Part shown: positions 23,516-32,639 of the stretch, in pieces
How the letters are laid out: each line of letters begins with the position of its first letter
Position numbering within the stretch: the first letter of the stretch is position 1
From: Arabidopsis thaliana
Lineage: Eukaryota; Streptophyta; Magnoliopsida; Brassicales; Brassicaceae
Direction of reading: 5' to 3'
Assembly: GCF_000001735.4 (NCBI RefSeq)
Contig: NC_003074.8
Location: 4,526,101-4,590,100, forward strand
DNA length: 64,000 nt
The notes under the pieces: model-generated
The model's database searches: none
What the model was told of the DNA's origin: nothing
What the model saw: only the letters and a program-made list of their open reading frames with translations
Program-made: the position numbers and the translations under genes

Positions 23516-24763
23516 ATGACGACGATGTCTAATCTCCCTGCAGAGGTTTTGGAAGAGATTCTCTCAAGGACTCCGGTTACATCTCTGAGGACAATGCGAT
23601 CTACTTGCAAAAAGTGGAACAATCTCTCAAAAAAGAAGATTATTCCTGAAGCTGCAAGGAAGCAGCAAGGTTTAATGTTGATTAAAAAGAAAATCTGTTC
23701 CTTGAGTTTCAGTCTCCATGAAATTCACAAGGATGACTACGTCGTTCCGTGCATTAATCAGGTCGATATTCCTCGCAACATAGAAGTAGAGAAAATCTTT
23801 CACTGTGACGGCATATTGTTATGCGTCATAGAGGACAACTGTAGTCTTTTGGTATGGAATCCATATCTAGGGCAAACGAGGAGGATCGAAGTAAGTTCCG
23901 ATGCCGACATGAATGATAGGTATGCTCTTGGTTACGACAACAACAACAGTAGCCACAAAATCTTGAGGATTAAGAAAGATTTTAAGAACAGCGACGGTTT
24001 AGGATACGAAATCTACAGATTCGCGTCGAATTCATGGAGTTTGCTTGATGAGGAAGTGATGAAACCAGAGTGGGATGTATGGTCTGTTCAACGAAGCTCC
24101 GTGTCTTTGAAGGGAAATACGTATTTCTTACTTCAAGGGAATGATTATGATGACCAAGAGGACGAAGAGGAGGAAGATGACGAAGAGTACGAAGATGACG
24201 ACGACGTCCTGCCGAAAGATAATTTTTTGCTCTGTTTTGATTATACAACAGAGAGATTTGGTCCGCGTCTGCTTCTACCGTTTAACCCTCATGTTGAAGA
24301 GACTGTGGCTTTATCTTGTATAGGAGAAGAGCGGCTCGTAATGCTATATCAAAGCTTCAAGACATATAAGGGAATAGAGATTTGGGTTACAGACAAGATT
24401 GATCCGAAAGCGGTGTCGTGGAGCAAGTTTCTGAAAGTGGATATCACACCACTCACTGGTTTTCCGGTTGACTTTTACGCTGATAGTTTCGTCATTGACG
24501 AGGAGAAGAAAGTTGCTGCGGTTTTCGATATACATTGTAGCTACCAAAAAGCTCACATCATTGGAGAAGATGGATACCTGAAATGTGTGAATATGGGAAG
24601 AGCTTCGGATGTTGGAAATGGTCAGCCACTTGTGTTCTCTTCTTATGTTCCAAGTTTAGTGAAAGTTCCTGTCAAGCAACCAAAGGGTAAAAGAAAAGGT
24701 AGATCTTCTGAAACCAAAAGCAACAAGAACAAAAAAGGAAGAAAGATTAAGATTATTGGTTAA
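23516..24763 (+). CDS. F-box protein with F-box-associated domain
   Basis: This single-exon gene encodes 415 residues. The N-terminal F-box (MSNLPAEVLEEILSRTPV to CKKWNNLSKK, about residues 4-45) would bind SKP1/ASK in an SCF ubiquitin ligase. The rest matches the F-box-associated interaction domain (FBA type 1): FHCDGILLCV, LLVWNPYLGQTRRIE, YALGYDNNN, YEIYRFASNSW, SVSLKGNTYFL, LLCFDYTTERFG. The target is unknown. Oddities are a long Asp/Glu run at about residues 206-225 and a strongly basic Lys-rich tail after residue 380 that resembles a nuclear localisation signal. It is the first of a tandem set of three (from memory At3g13820). Its 5' flank also resembles that of the third member. Confidence 0.93.
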   Translation: MTTMSNLPAEVLEEILSRTPVTSLRTMRSTCKKWNNLSKKKIIPEAARKQQGLMLIKKKICSLSFSLHEIHKDDYVVPCINQVDIPRNIEVEKIFHCDGILLCVIEDNCSLLVWNPYLGQTRRIEVSSDADMNDRYALGYDNNNSSHKILRIKKDFKNSDGLGYEIYRFASNSWSLLDEEVMKPEWDVWSVQRSSVSLKGNTYFLLQGNDYDDQEDEEEEDDEEYEDDDDVLPKDNFLLCFDYTTERFGPRLLLPFNPHVEETVALSCIGEERLVMLYQSFKTYKGIEIWVTDKIDPKAVSWSKFLKVDITPLTGFPVDFYADSFVIDEEKKVAAVFDIHCSYQKAHIIGEDGYLKCVNMGRASDVGNGQPLVFSSYVPSLVKVPVKQPKGKRKGRSSETKSNKNKKGRKIKIIG

Positions 24764-25449
24764 GTGCATTTGCAGTGCTTTATTTTGTTTCTTGCATCGT
24801 CTCCTCTTTTTATTCATTGGCTTTCATGTCCTTTTGAACAAGACTATCTTCATTCGGTTATTCATTTTCATTCAATATATAGCAGAATAATCATATTTAA
24901 ATACAGTTCGTCAAATGTTGTTGTCTTTCTTTTTCTAAGATCGATCCTAAATGTATTGACATGAACAAGTCTTTTGCAAAAACGTGGCATTCTATCTTCA
25001 AACTTTCCGAACAAGAGGGACTAAACTCCTACATTTACAATGAGTAAGTCTATTTTTCAACTCGGAAGAACAAAATGTTGGATTACAGTGATGTAGGTAT
25101 CTTCAGGACAAGGAATCGCTAAGCCACCCATTGGATGATCAAACCTTGACTCGTTCTCGAAGTTACTAATTAAAGCTTGAAACCAAGGTTGGTTCAAGTA
25201 TGAGATTGGAACCTAATATATCTTCTTCGGGCTCTCTTTGACGTACACCGCAAGCAATCTGTGAGACTGATATTTTTGTTCGTAGATCTTTTTTTTGTTT
25301 GAAGTTTTAATTTCTTTTGTTAGCTAATTTTGAAGATGTATATAGTAGGAAAAGTTCAAGTTTTTGGATTGGTCCTTTTTGTTTGCTTTATAAAGAGTTG
25401 TTAGTTTTGTGAATTATTTACAGATCAATGAATGAGTTAAGATCTCTAA
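24764..25449. other. F-box 3' flank and spacer
   Basis: About 690 bases between the first F-box gene and a Helitron. It holds the 3'UTR. No coding region is supported. Confidence 0.4.
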
Positions 25450-26215
25450 TCTATATATACATTTTTGCAGTCATTTTGTGAAATAAATCCTGCAATTGGA
25501 ACTTATTTACAATGGCTGTCACTGGCTTATTAAATGCAAAAATTAACTACCAAATCAAAGCAAATCTTATTCAAAAGAATATGCTTTTATTTCATGGCCT
25601 AATTATTTTTGCCAAAATGGTTAAAATATTTAAAAATTAAATAACCATTTGAAAGAAAACTTTAAATTGATTTAAATTATAAATCTTTTAATAAAAATAT
25701 TATTAAAAAAATAGAAAAATAATTTCACCGAACATGATTAGATAGTAGGACTAGATGGTAGGACGTGTTTATAATATTATAATATATAAACTTTATAATA
25801 ATTAAATAACCATTTGAAAAAAAACTTTTAAATTGATTTGAATTAAATATTTTTTAAACTAAAGTATTATTAAAACAAAAATAACAAAATAATGTCTAAT
25901 TTTACTGAACGGGGTTAGTGGTAGGACGGGTTTGGTCGATAGTATTATGAGACGGTATACCACAAGTGAAATCTATTAGATATGTTTAATTTCAATGTGC
26001 AGGATTAGATGGTATGACGAGTTTTGATCGATAATAATACGAAACGATATACTACGGATGAAATCCTAGATATAACAACTAAAATCTATATATACATTAT
26101 CTTAAACACTAAACAAAGCAAACAATATTAATAAAACAAATATTTACATATACATTTTATATAACAAATTTTATTAAAAACCTAGCCCCGCGGTATACCG
26201 CGGGTCAAAATCTAG
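25450..26215 (+). mobile_element. Non-autonomous Helitron (766 bp) with internal repeats
   Basis: The left end is A|TCTATATATACATTTTTGC. The right end is CTAG|T, preceded by the perfect palindrome CCCGCGGTATACCGCGGG at 26187-26204, eleven bases before the terminus. A-T target flanks, a 5' TC, a 3' hairpin and CTAG are the diagnostic Helitron structure. There is no Rep/helicase coding capacity, so it is non-autonomous. It shares its left end and right hairpin with the elements at 53138 and 58657. The interior holds two copies of a ~165-bp unit (from 25635 and 25800) and a partial third near 26000. It lies between the first F-box gene and the F-box pseudogene. Confidence 0.9.
25635..25965. repeat. 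Two tandem ~165-bp units inside the Helitron
   Basis: The sequence starting AATTAAATAACCATTTGAAA at 25635 recurs at 25800, and each unit runs on to a GGTAGGACG motif. A further GGATTAGATGGTATGACG near 26003 looks like a third, partial unit. The copies differ by substitutions and small gaps, so the duplication is not recent. Confidence 0.75.
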
Positions 26216-26423
26216 TTAATACTTTATGGTCTACAGTCAGACTAACACAAAGACCAGCAAGTTCTGTTCTTCATTAAGTTGTAATTAGTTCTTAATGTTG
26301 TAAATACCAGAACAATAAGTATCTATCACTGGTCAAGTTGTTCTTTGATCACAAATGACAGTTCTTAGCAAAGAATATACAAGTGTCGTCTCTCACTTCA
26401 TCATTTAAGGAGACGAACAAATA

Positions 26424-27540
26424 ATGACGACTTTGTCCAATCTTTCAGTAGATTTGGTGGGAGAGATATTCTCTAGAGTTCCATTGATATCTCTGAGTGA
26501 AGTGCGATGTACTTGTACAACGTGGAACACTTTATCCTGGAACATTTTGTCGGAAAATTATGTTTTTGGTAAAGCAGATACAAGTAAGCAATTTCTAGGT
26601 TTCGTAGTAATGAATTCTAAGGTTTGTTCCCTGAGACTTGATCTCCAAGGAATCCACAACAACGATTTCGTTGATCCATCTTTAAAGGAAATAAATATAG
26701 TTGATCAATACGATATATCTAATATATTTCACTGTGACGGCTTATTGTTATGCGTCAGGTGGATCCAACCAAGAAGCAAATACCATAAGTTCCACAGATT
26801 AGACATGTATGCTTTCGGTTACGACAAACAACAACAAGAACCGTAACCACAAATTCTTGAGGAAGTTTTTGGATGATGATGAATACAACAAAAGCAGTAA
26901 AATAAATTTTCCTTCCAAGTTCGAGATATATTATTTTAACTCTGATTCATGGAGAGTTCTTGATGTCAATCCCGACTGTGATTTAGAAAGAGATGTGTCT
27001 TTGAAGGGACATACTTATTATTATGCTCGACAAAAAGAGGTCGGAGAGCCAGTTTCAAATCGTATTGGTTTTTTACTCTGTTTTGATTTTAGTGATGAAG
27101 AGACTGTGACTCTATCTTGTATCAGAGACGAGCAGCTCGCTGTGTTATATCAACCCTACGACTTATGTTTGGACTTGTTCATGGAGATTTAGATAACGAC
27201 TAAAATTGAGTCCAATGCAGTATCATGCATGGACCAAGTTCTTCACAATGGAAAGGACATCGCTCTCTGGTTTTTCGAGTAAAGAGCTTCTTTATCGACG
27301 AGGAGAAGAAAGTTGCTGTGGTTTCCAAATCTCGTAAGTATAGACCGAACGAAAACTGTGGATACGAAAGAGTTAACATCATTGGACAAATCATTTGTGA
27401 AAATCGGAACAGATCATATCTGGAAACCTAAAAAGTTTAGATATTATTTTGATCCACTTGTGTTCTCTTCTTATGTTCCAAGTTTAGTGCATCTACGACA
27501 AATCTATCAACTGGGCAAAAGGAAAGAGCTAGAGAGATTA
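26424..27540 (+). pseudogene. F-box/FBA pseudogene, middle member of the tandem set
   Basis: It starts like an intact F-box gene (MTTLSNLSVDLVGEIFSRV, about 140 residues, FHCDGLLLCV conserved). Within YAFGYDK, near 26825, an extra base in an A/C repeat shifts the frame, and a stop follows at 26844. The correct frame resumes as KNRNHKFLRKF and runs to a TAG at 27190-27192, where both flanking paralogs have a Trp codon (EIW), so TGG changed to TAG. Further on, SFFIDEEKKVAVV and VFSSYVPSLV are still recognisable in other frames up to about 27490. Several independent lesions make it a pseudogene. Domain order matches both neighbours. A shortened protein ending near 26846 could still carry the F-box. 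Confidence 0.88.
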
Positions 27541-27842
27541 TTAATTAGTTCCACTGATTACAATAATTTATTTGTTTCTTCTTGCATCATCTCCTTTTGA
27601 ACAAGATTACTGTTAGTCATTTTAACCAATCACCTTTGTAGATAAGGGATACAAAGATGGAATAAAATCCAAATAAAAATAATTAAATCATTTTCAGATT
27701 TCCTTCTGTATTAAGCATTTATTGCCAATTTTGAAAAGATTTCTTACCTATAAATCGTAAACTAACACATTTGTCTAGCTACATTGAACCCAAAACAAAA
27801 AACACCTAATCACAGTCCTTGGTTTTTCTGAAGTTTAGAGAA
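27541..27842. promoter_or_regulatory. Upstream region of the third F-box gene
   Basis: About 300 bases of AT-rich DNA before the ATG at 27843. The last 30 bases (GGTTTTTCTGAAGTTTAGAG and on) resemble the leader just before the first F-box gene (around 23494-23515). This shows that the duplicated unit included the leader. Confidence 0.5.
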
Positions 27843-28976
27843 ATGACGACGACGACGACGACGACGATGTCAACTCTTCCAATGGTTTTGGTAGACGAGA
27901 TTCTCTCTAGGGTTCCCATTACATCTCTTAGATCACTAAGATCAACGTGCAAAAGATGGGAGGCTCAATCGAAAACCAATCTTGTAGGTGGTAAAGCAAC
28001 CGCAAGGAAAAGCAGTTACTTAGGGTTTATCCTCATTGGTAACAAGATCTGTTCAATGAAGCTCGACCTAAATGGCGGCGATGACTTTGTTGACACATCA
28101 GTGAATCAAATAAGTGCATTCGATGACTTCGAGATATCTCAACTCTTTCACTGCGACGGCTTATTGCTTTGCGTCTCCAATAAACACTACTACAGCAACA
28201 CGGTCATGGTATGTAACATGTACTTGGGGGAAACTAGGTTGATTGAACACTGTTGCTTGTTGGAGGGATTCGACAACTTCGGCTCGTATGCTTTCGGATA
28301 TGATAGCAGCAAAAACCGTAACCACAAAATCTTTAGAAAGAAACTTGTTTCTGGTGGTTATGAAATCTACAGTTTCAAATCCGATTCATGGAAAGATCTT
28401 AATGTTGATCTCGGGGAATCTACAGAACTTTGTGAACTAGGAAGCGTGTCTTTGAAGGGAAATGCTTACTTTTCGGTTATAACGAAACATGAAGAAGAAG
28501 AACTTTGGGAAAATAATTTACTCTGTTTTGACTTCACGACGGAGAGTTTTGGAAAGTTTCTGTCTCTGCCGTTTGACAATGTGACTGCTGAAGAAGAATT
28601 CGGCATTATGGTTTTATCTTGTGTTAGAGATGAGCATCTTGCTGTGTTATATCAACTTGACACTTTAGGTATTTGGATTTCGACTGAGATCGAGCCCAAT
28701 AAGGTGTCGTGGAGAGAGTTTTTGCAAGTAGACTTGTATACGCTGGATGGTTTTCCGGATGCATTTACAGCTGGGAGATTCATTGTTGACGAGGAGAAGC
28801 AAGTCGTTGTAGTTTTCAATGAAGCTACAGAGATCGATCTCAACCACGGAAACGCTTTCATCTTTGGAAGAGATGGATACTTCACCTCTTTTAACGTTGG
28901 AGATACTCCGCCCCAAGACTTCACTTCTTATGTTCCAAGCTTAGCCTCATTGCAAATCGAGAAGACGGGTGGCTAA
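27843..28976 (+). CDS. F-box protein with F-box-associated domain
   Basis: A single-exon gene of 377 residues counted from the ATG at 27843. A longer frame opens at 27819 only with TTG, which is not a plant start. After Met there is a run of Thr codons (ACG repeat), then the F-box (MSTLPMVLVDEILSRVPI to CKRWEAQSKTN). The FBA type 1 domain follows: LFHCDGLLLCVS, YLGETRLIE, YAFGYDSSKNRNHKI, YEIYSFKSDSWKDL, SVSLKGNAYFS, LLCFDFTTESFGKF, FIVDEEKQVVVVF. It is a presumed SCF substrate receptor with unknown target, and the intact third member of the tandem set (from memory At3g13830). It lacks the acidic run and the basic tail of the first member. Confidence 0.92.
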   Translation: MTTTTTTTMSTLPMVLVDEILSRVPITSLRSLRSTCKRWEAQSKTNLVGGKATARKSSYLGFILIGNKICSMKLDLNGGDDFVDTSVNQISAFDDFEISQLFHCDGLLLCVSNKHYYSNTVMVCNMYLGETRLIEHCCLLEGFDNFGSYAFGYDSSKNRNHKIFRKKLVSGGYEIYSFKSDSWKDLNVDLGESTELCELGSVSLKGNAYFSVITKHEEEELWENNLLCFDFTTESFGKFLSLPFDNVTAEEEFGIMVLSCVRDEHLAVLYQLDTLGIWISTEIEPNKVSWREFLQVDLYTLDGFPDAFTAGRFIVDEEKQVVVVFNEATEIDLNHGNAFIFGRDGYFTSFNVGDTPPQDFTSYVPSLASLQIEKTGG

Positions 28977-29204
28977 AAGGAAAGCAAGAGATGACTAGAT
29001 TGTTTCATCTGCACTTCTTTATATCTCTCTTTTGTTTCAGTCATTTACTTTCATCTCCTTTTGAACAATTCTGCTTTTTCATGTTTTTTTTAGCCTATTT
29101 GGGATATTTGCTGCTGTGATAACATCTTGATGCGTTTTCTGTTATTACTTTATTTCTTTTAAATTTGGAAGCTTACAACAAAAACTAAAGACAAACATAA
29201 AGAG

Positions 29205-30737
29205 CTACTTCCACAATGAACAAAAGGAAACTGCCTCTCCTTTCCACATTAATCCAGCAAAGGTATCTCCATCTTCCATTCTTATTTCCCAATTGTTGTC
29301 ATACTTTCTTAGTAAGGATTTGGCTCCATCAACTGCATCTTCTTCAAATGCTTCTACAAAAAAACCAGCTTCTCTCATCCTCTCATACCATTTCTCTTTT
29401 CCTTCATTCATATCTCCTGCATTCATCAACACCTTTGTTGCCTCTCCTTCCATTAGTTTTCTCTCTTCGCTATTCTCTTCTTTAAATCCCGAGCTTGTTG
29501 AATCCAGAAACTTCCATACATACTCCAGTTTCTTCGAGAATCCTGCTGCAAAGTCCGCACTACTACTGCATTCTCCATTGTTCTCACAAAGAACCACTCC
29601 TTTTGGCCTTAAACTTCTCACTGCTTTCAAAGTCTCGCCTCTCTCATCATTGATGCTATGCTTCAGGTGATGCAGCCTAAACTGAGCACACACGATTAAG
29701 TTCTCGTGAGGTGAGGTATCAATGAGTTGTAACTTGTCAAGTACACTAATCTGAAGGTTGATCTTGAGAGACCGAGCAAAGCCTAGGAGTTGAGAACCAT
29801 AATTGTAACCTGGTGGACCAACAGAGAAAGGTATGTCTGCGGTTAGATCTGATATAACGGTTATTCGAACACGAGGAGGAGGTCCTTCTAGTCTGCAGCT
29901 CAGAGCCTCCAACAAAGTGGGCCATTGCATACCGTGAGAAACACCAATATCAATAATATGAAGATCCTTTTTATCTTTGGGATCCTGTGCTAAAATCTGC
30001 AGGATAGCTGAGTTTGCCATGTTGTTAGGCAAAGCAAACCAAGGGCTTACCTCGTAGAACTTAAGCAGAGTCTTTTGAAACATCTTCACTTCCGCTGAAG
30101 CAAAAGTAAAAACAGGCCAAAAGGATGATGACACAGAGGATGAGGAAAGATGATGTTGCAAAGCCCGAAGACCAAAAGCTGCAAGCCGACGATTAGCATC
30201 ACCAGAAGAAGAGGCCAGTTCAGAGAGAACACAAAGGTAATGTTGAACCCTTGATGAGTTACTTGCCGTAATGGCCAAGGCACAAGGGTTAAGCAACTTC
30301 TCTGCCCATCTCCCTTCCTTGTTACCATCTTTGGAGCTCTTCTCACTAGACTTGATTGCTTTTCTCTTGCTCCTTGCCGATTTTTTCACCTGTTGTGCCT
30401 CGAGAAACCCGTCGTGGCTCCTTTTCCTGGACTGATCGTTTGGTTGCTGAATTTCAGGTGGAAGATCCAAATCAATGGATGGAGCTTCTGTTACCACTTC
30501 CAGGTTAGTTGCTTCACAACCAACATATGCTGCACTAAGATCTTGACTATAGCTTTGAATAAAACCATGCTCCGGATCTTGAGTCTGATCCCATTCCCAC
30601 GTTTGAGACCCATCAAACTCGTGGAGCAAATAAGAATCATCAAATCCTGGTAATGGGGATAAGGACACAGAATCCTCAAGCCAGCTTAGGACATGATCTA
30701 GAGTCTGGTTTGGTGGTTCTGTTTCTTCCAACAACAT
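29205..30737 (-). CDS. SCL29: GRAS-family transcription regulator, SCARECROW-LIKE 29
   Basis: An intronless gene of 510 residues. The N-terminal ~130 residues are variable and acidic, with a basic patch (KRKAIKSSEKSSKDG) before the GRAS domain. Recognisable GRAS elements, in order: WAEKLLNPCALAI (leucine heptad I), HIIDIGVSHGMQWP (VHIID motif), the second leucine-rich part and PFYRE region (RFRLHHLKHS, VRSLRPKGVVLCENN), and a C-terminal SAW motif ending FAGLMWKGEAVSFCSLWK. The sequence resembles the NSP1-like branch, and position plus family suggest At3g13840 (SCL29). It is nuclear and probably acts with DNA-binding partners. It is convergent with the F-box gene, with stops 228 bp apart. Confidence is high for the family and moderate for the subgroup. 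Confidence 0.92.
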   Translation of the reverse strand: MLLEETEPPNQTLDHVLSWLEDSVSLSPLPGFDDSYLLHEFDGSQTWEWDQTQDPEHGFIQSYSQDLSAAYVGCEATNLEVVTEAPSIDLDLPPEIQQPNDQSRKRSHDGFLEAQQVKKSARSKRKAIKSSEKSSKDGNKEGRWAEKLLNPCALAITASNSSRVQHYLCVLSELASSSGDANRRLAAFGLRALQHHLSSSSVSSSFWPVFTFASAEVKMFQKTLLKFYEVSPWFALPNNMANSAILQILAQDPKDKKDLHIIDIGVSHGMQWPTLLEALSCRLEGPPPRVRITVISDLTADIPFSVGPPGYNYGSQLLGFARSLKINLQISVLDKLQLIDTSPHENLIVCAQFRLHHLKHSINDERGETLKAVRSLRPKGVVLCENNGECSSSADFAAGFSKKLEYVWKFLDSTSSGFKEENSEERKLMEGEATKVLMNAGDMNEGKEKWYERMREAGFFVEAFEEDAVDGAKSLLRKYDNNWEIRMEDGDTFAGLMWKGEAVSFCSLWK

Positions 30738-31425
30738 TGAATAGATGATGAAAAAGGTATAATTTGTGAGTAGGTGATATAGTTTTTAAGGTATAAGATA
30801 AACAACAGTAACAGGAATTGAAAACAAATGGATGGAGAATTCTAGATGAGATTCGTATATATATTGAAATGGCGTGTGATCTGCATATATAGGAGTGTGT
30901 CAAGGACTATATTAATTAGTAACTACCTATGGAAAATAGTTATAAGACTTGAGAAAATACCATTTGAATATTACAATTTGATTTGAATGTTGCAAGTCAA
31001 TTACTCTCTTCACTTATTGCAGTTTGGGACCATTGTACTACACTGAATATGTTGCATATCAAACATTATATAATGTTATATATGAATAGTTTTATAGAAG
31101 ATTTGAGAGATTAAATTATCAACCTGTACTATGATGATGTTGTCATTAGTATTAAACAAAAACAAGGCTTAGATTGTGGGGACATAATATGATGCATGCA
31201 TAGAATCTGGTGTTATCTTCTATTCCTTGGTCAAATCTCAACGATAACTCGTTTATTGTATAGAGAAGTTATTACAAAAGAAAACTACAGATTTAACACT
31301 TTCAACAACATTACATTTTAACTCCATAGAACCTTTGAAAAACTAGAATGGTCTTTGATGAAGTTTTTTTTTGTCTCTCTCTTGTTATTGGATTCAGTAA
31401 GGAAGAATTACATGAACAATACTTC
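30738..31425. promoter_or_regulatory. SCL29 promoter and 3' flank of the small gene
   Basis: About 690 bases, AT-rich. It holds the SCL29 leader and promoter (minus strand) and, at the right, the 3'UTR of the small minus-strand gene. No other gene is seen. Confidence 0.4.
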
Positions 31426-31638
31426 TTATTTAGAAGGTGGTGGTGCCTTGGAAGCATCTTGCTTTTGATCTTGCTTAGAACCTCCACTAACAGCAGCGGT
31501 TGCAGCCACGGTCATAGCTGTAGCAGCTGCACCAAGCTTAACACCTCCAGCTGCTTTCATTGCAGCCGCAACTTTTGCAAATATCGCCACTCCACCTACT
31601 AAGATACCTCTCAAAGCAACTGTGGGTTTCACCGACAT
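31426..31638 (-). CDS. Small Ala/Gly-rich protein, probably membrane-associated
   Basis: A 70-residue ORF: a short basic start (MSVKPTVALRG), a long Ala/Gly/Val-rich hydrophobic stretch (about residues 12-50, with two isolated Lys in the middle) and a polar tail with KQDQKQDASKAPPPSK. It fits one or two short membrane segments, but no family is recognised. Upstream on the same strand an acceptor (GTGCAG at about 31654) and a donor (GTGAGT at about 32401-32406) define a plausible 5'UTR intron of about 750 bp, which argues that this is a real gene. By order it corresponds to At3g13845. Function unknown. Confidence 0.7.
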   Translation of the reverse strand: MSVKPTVALRGILVGGVAIFAKVAAAMKAAGGVKLGAAATAMTVAATAAVSGGSKQDQKQDASKAPPPSK

Positions 31639-32405
31639 TTTTTTGTCTAATCCTGCACATTTTCATATCAAAACTTTGGTCATAAAGATGTTACAATACA
31701 TAGTGGAAAAAAACTTTCTCTTCTGCTCCAAAGAAACTTTGCTAACAGACAACTAATTTCACTGGTAGTAGTGTACTAAAATCTAAATCATAAGAACCAA
31801 GAAAGCTCTGCAACACAGAGAGATAACATCTAGATAGCAGCATATTTACTTCACAATACATGTCATTGAGATAGCTTGGATGGTTTCAAATGGCTTTTAA
31901 GAACACCAAGAACTCTCAAAGCAATGTCAAAGAGTTCCGAATAGCTTTAAGTGCATTCGAACATTAACATTGTTAAACTACAAGTTTTCAAATAAAAACC
32001 ACAATTTTTTTCCCTCCACCCAATTGCAACACCAGAGCTATTAGCCTGATTTTGAATCTAAAATCGATCCTAAATTAAATTGCATTGAAAAAATTGGATC
32101 TTTTTAACCACAATCAACGAAATCCATTCATTGACCAAAGAATCTAGAACATGGGCTATAACTTTGTAGTACCAAGAGCGAAATACAATCAAAAATCCAC
32201 CTACGAAACTAACAATGCTAGGAAGAAGAAAGCAATTAAGATCGTTTCAGAACCTGAGCAAAAAAAAGTCTTTTTAATCTGAGGAAAACAAAGAGGCGAC
32301 AGTATATTCGATTCAATAAGAGTATTCCTTTGAGATTCAACCAAAATCAATTTTCAGTCTAATAAAGTTTGAAACTTTCGATTCAGGTTATGTCGGAAAA
32401 ACTCA
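31639..32405 (-). other. Probable 5'UTR intron of the small Ala/Gly-rich gene
   Basis: On the minus strand the sequence just before the ATG at 31638 reads GTGCAG|GATTAGAC, a good acceptor. A strong donor GACG|GTGAGTTT lies at about 32406. The interval is T-rich in the sense direction, as plant introns are. Exact ends need transcript data. Confidence 0.5.
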
Positions 32406-32488
32406 CCGTCAATGCGCTTGTTCCTCTCTTGGTATCGGCGACAACTTCTCTCCTTCTCAGAAAATGCTACCGAGTTTGTAACAATCTT

Positions 32489-32577
32489 AAACGACGCCGT
32501 TGACAAAATACTTTGCTTTACGGCGTCGTTTCAAACACTAATGACACTTTCTTTCTTACGGCGTCGCTTTCGCTTCT
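32489..32577. promoter_or_regulatory. Clustered ACGACGCCGT elements (putative core promoter)
   Basis: Three copies of one element lie within 90 bp: AAACGACGCCGTT at 32489-32501 and, inverted, ACGGCGTCGTTT at 32520-32531 and ACGGCGTCGC at 32568-32577. They sit just upstream of the presumed leader of the small minus-strand gene. The same element occurs before the hydrolase at 12373 and 12411. I infer a regulatory role for housekeeping-type transcription, possibly in both directions. Confidence 0.5.
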
Positions 32578-32639
32578 CCGTTATAAATACTTGCCGTTTA
32601 TGCGTCGTATTAAGCACTTGAATTTCCAACAACATTATA

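Noticed and set aside
23982-24248. Minus-strand ORF in the first F-box gene
   Set aside because: It is a shadow of the coding strand, driven by the Asp/Glu-rich repeat region.
27819-27842. Longer N-terminus for the third F-box gene
   Set aside because: The extra codons begin with TTG and match the untranslated leader of the first F-box gene.
29216-29670. Plus-strand ORFs of 89 and 125 codons
   Set aside because: They are antisense shadows of the SCL29 coding region.
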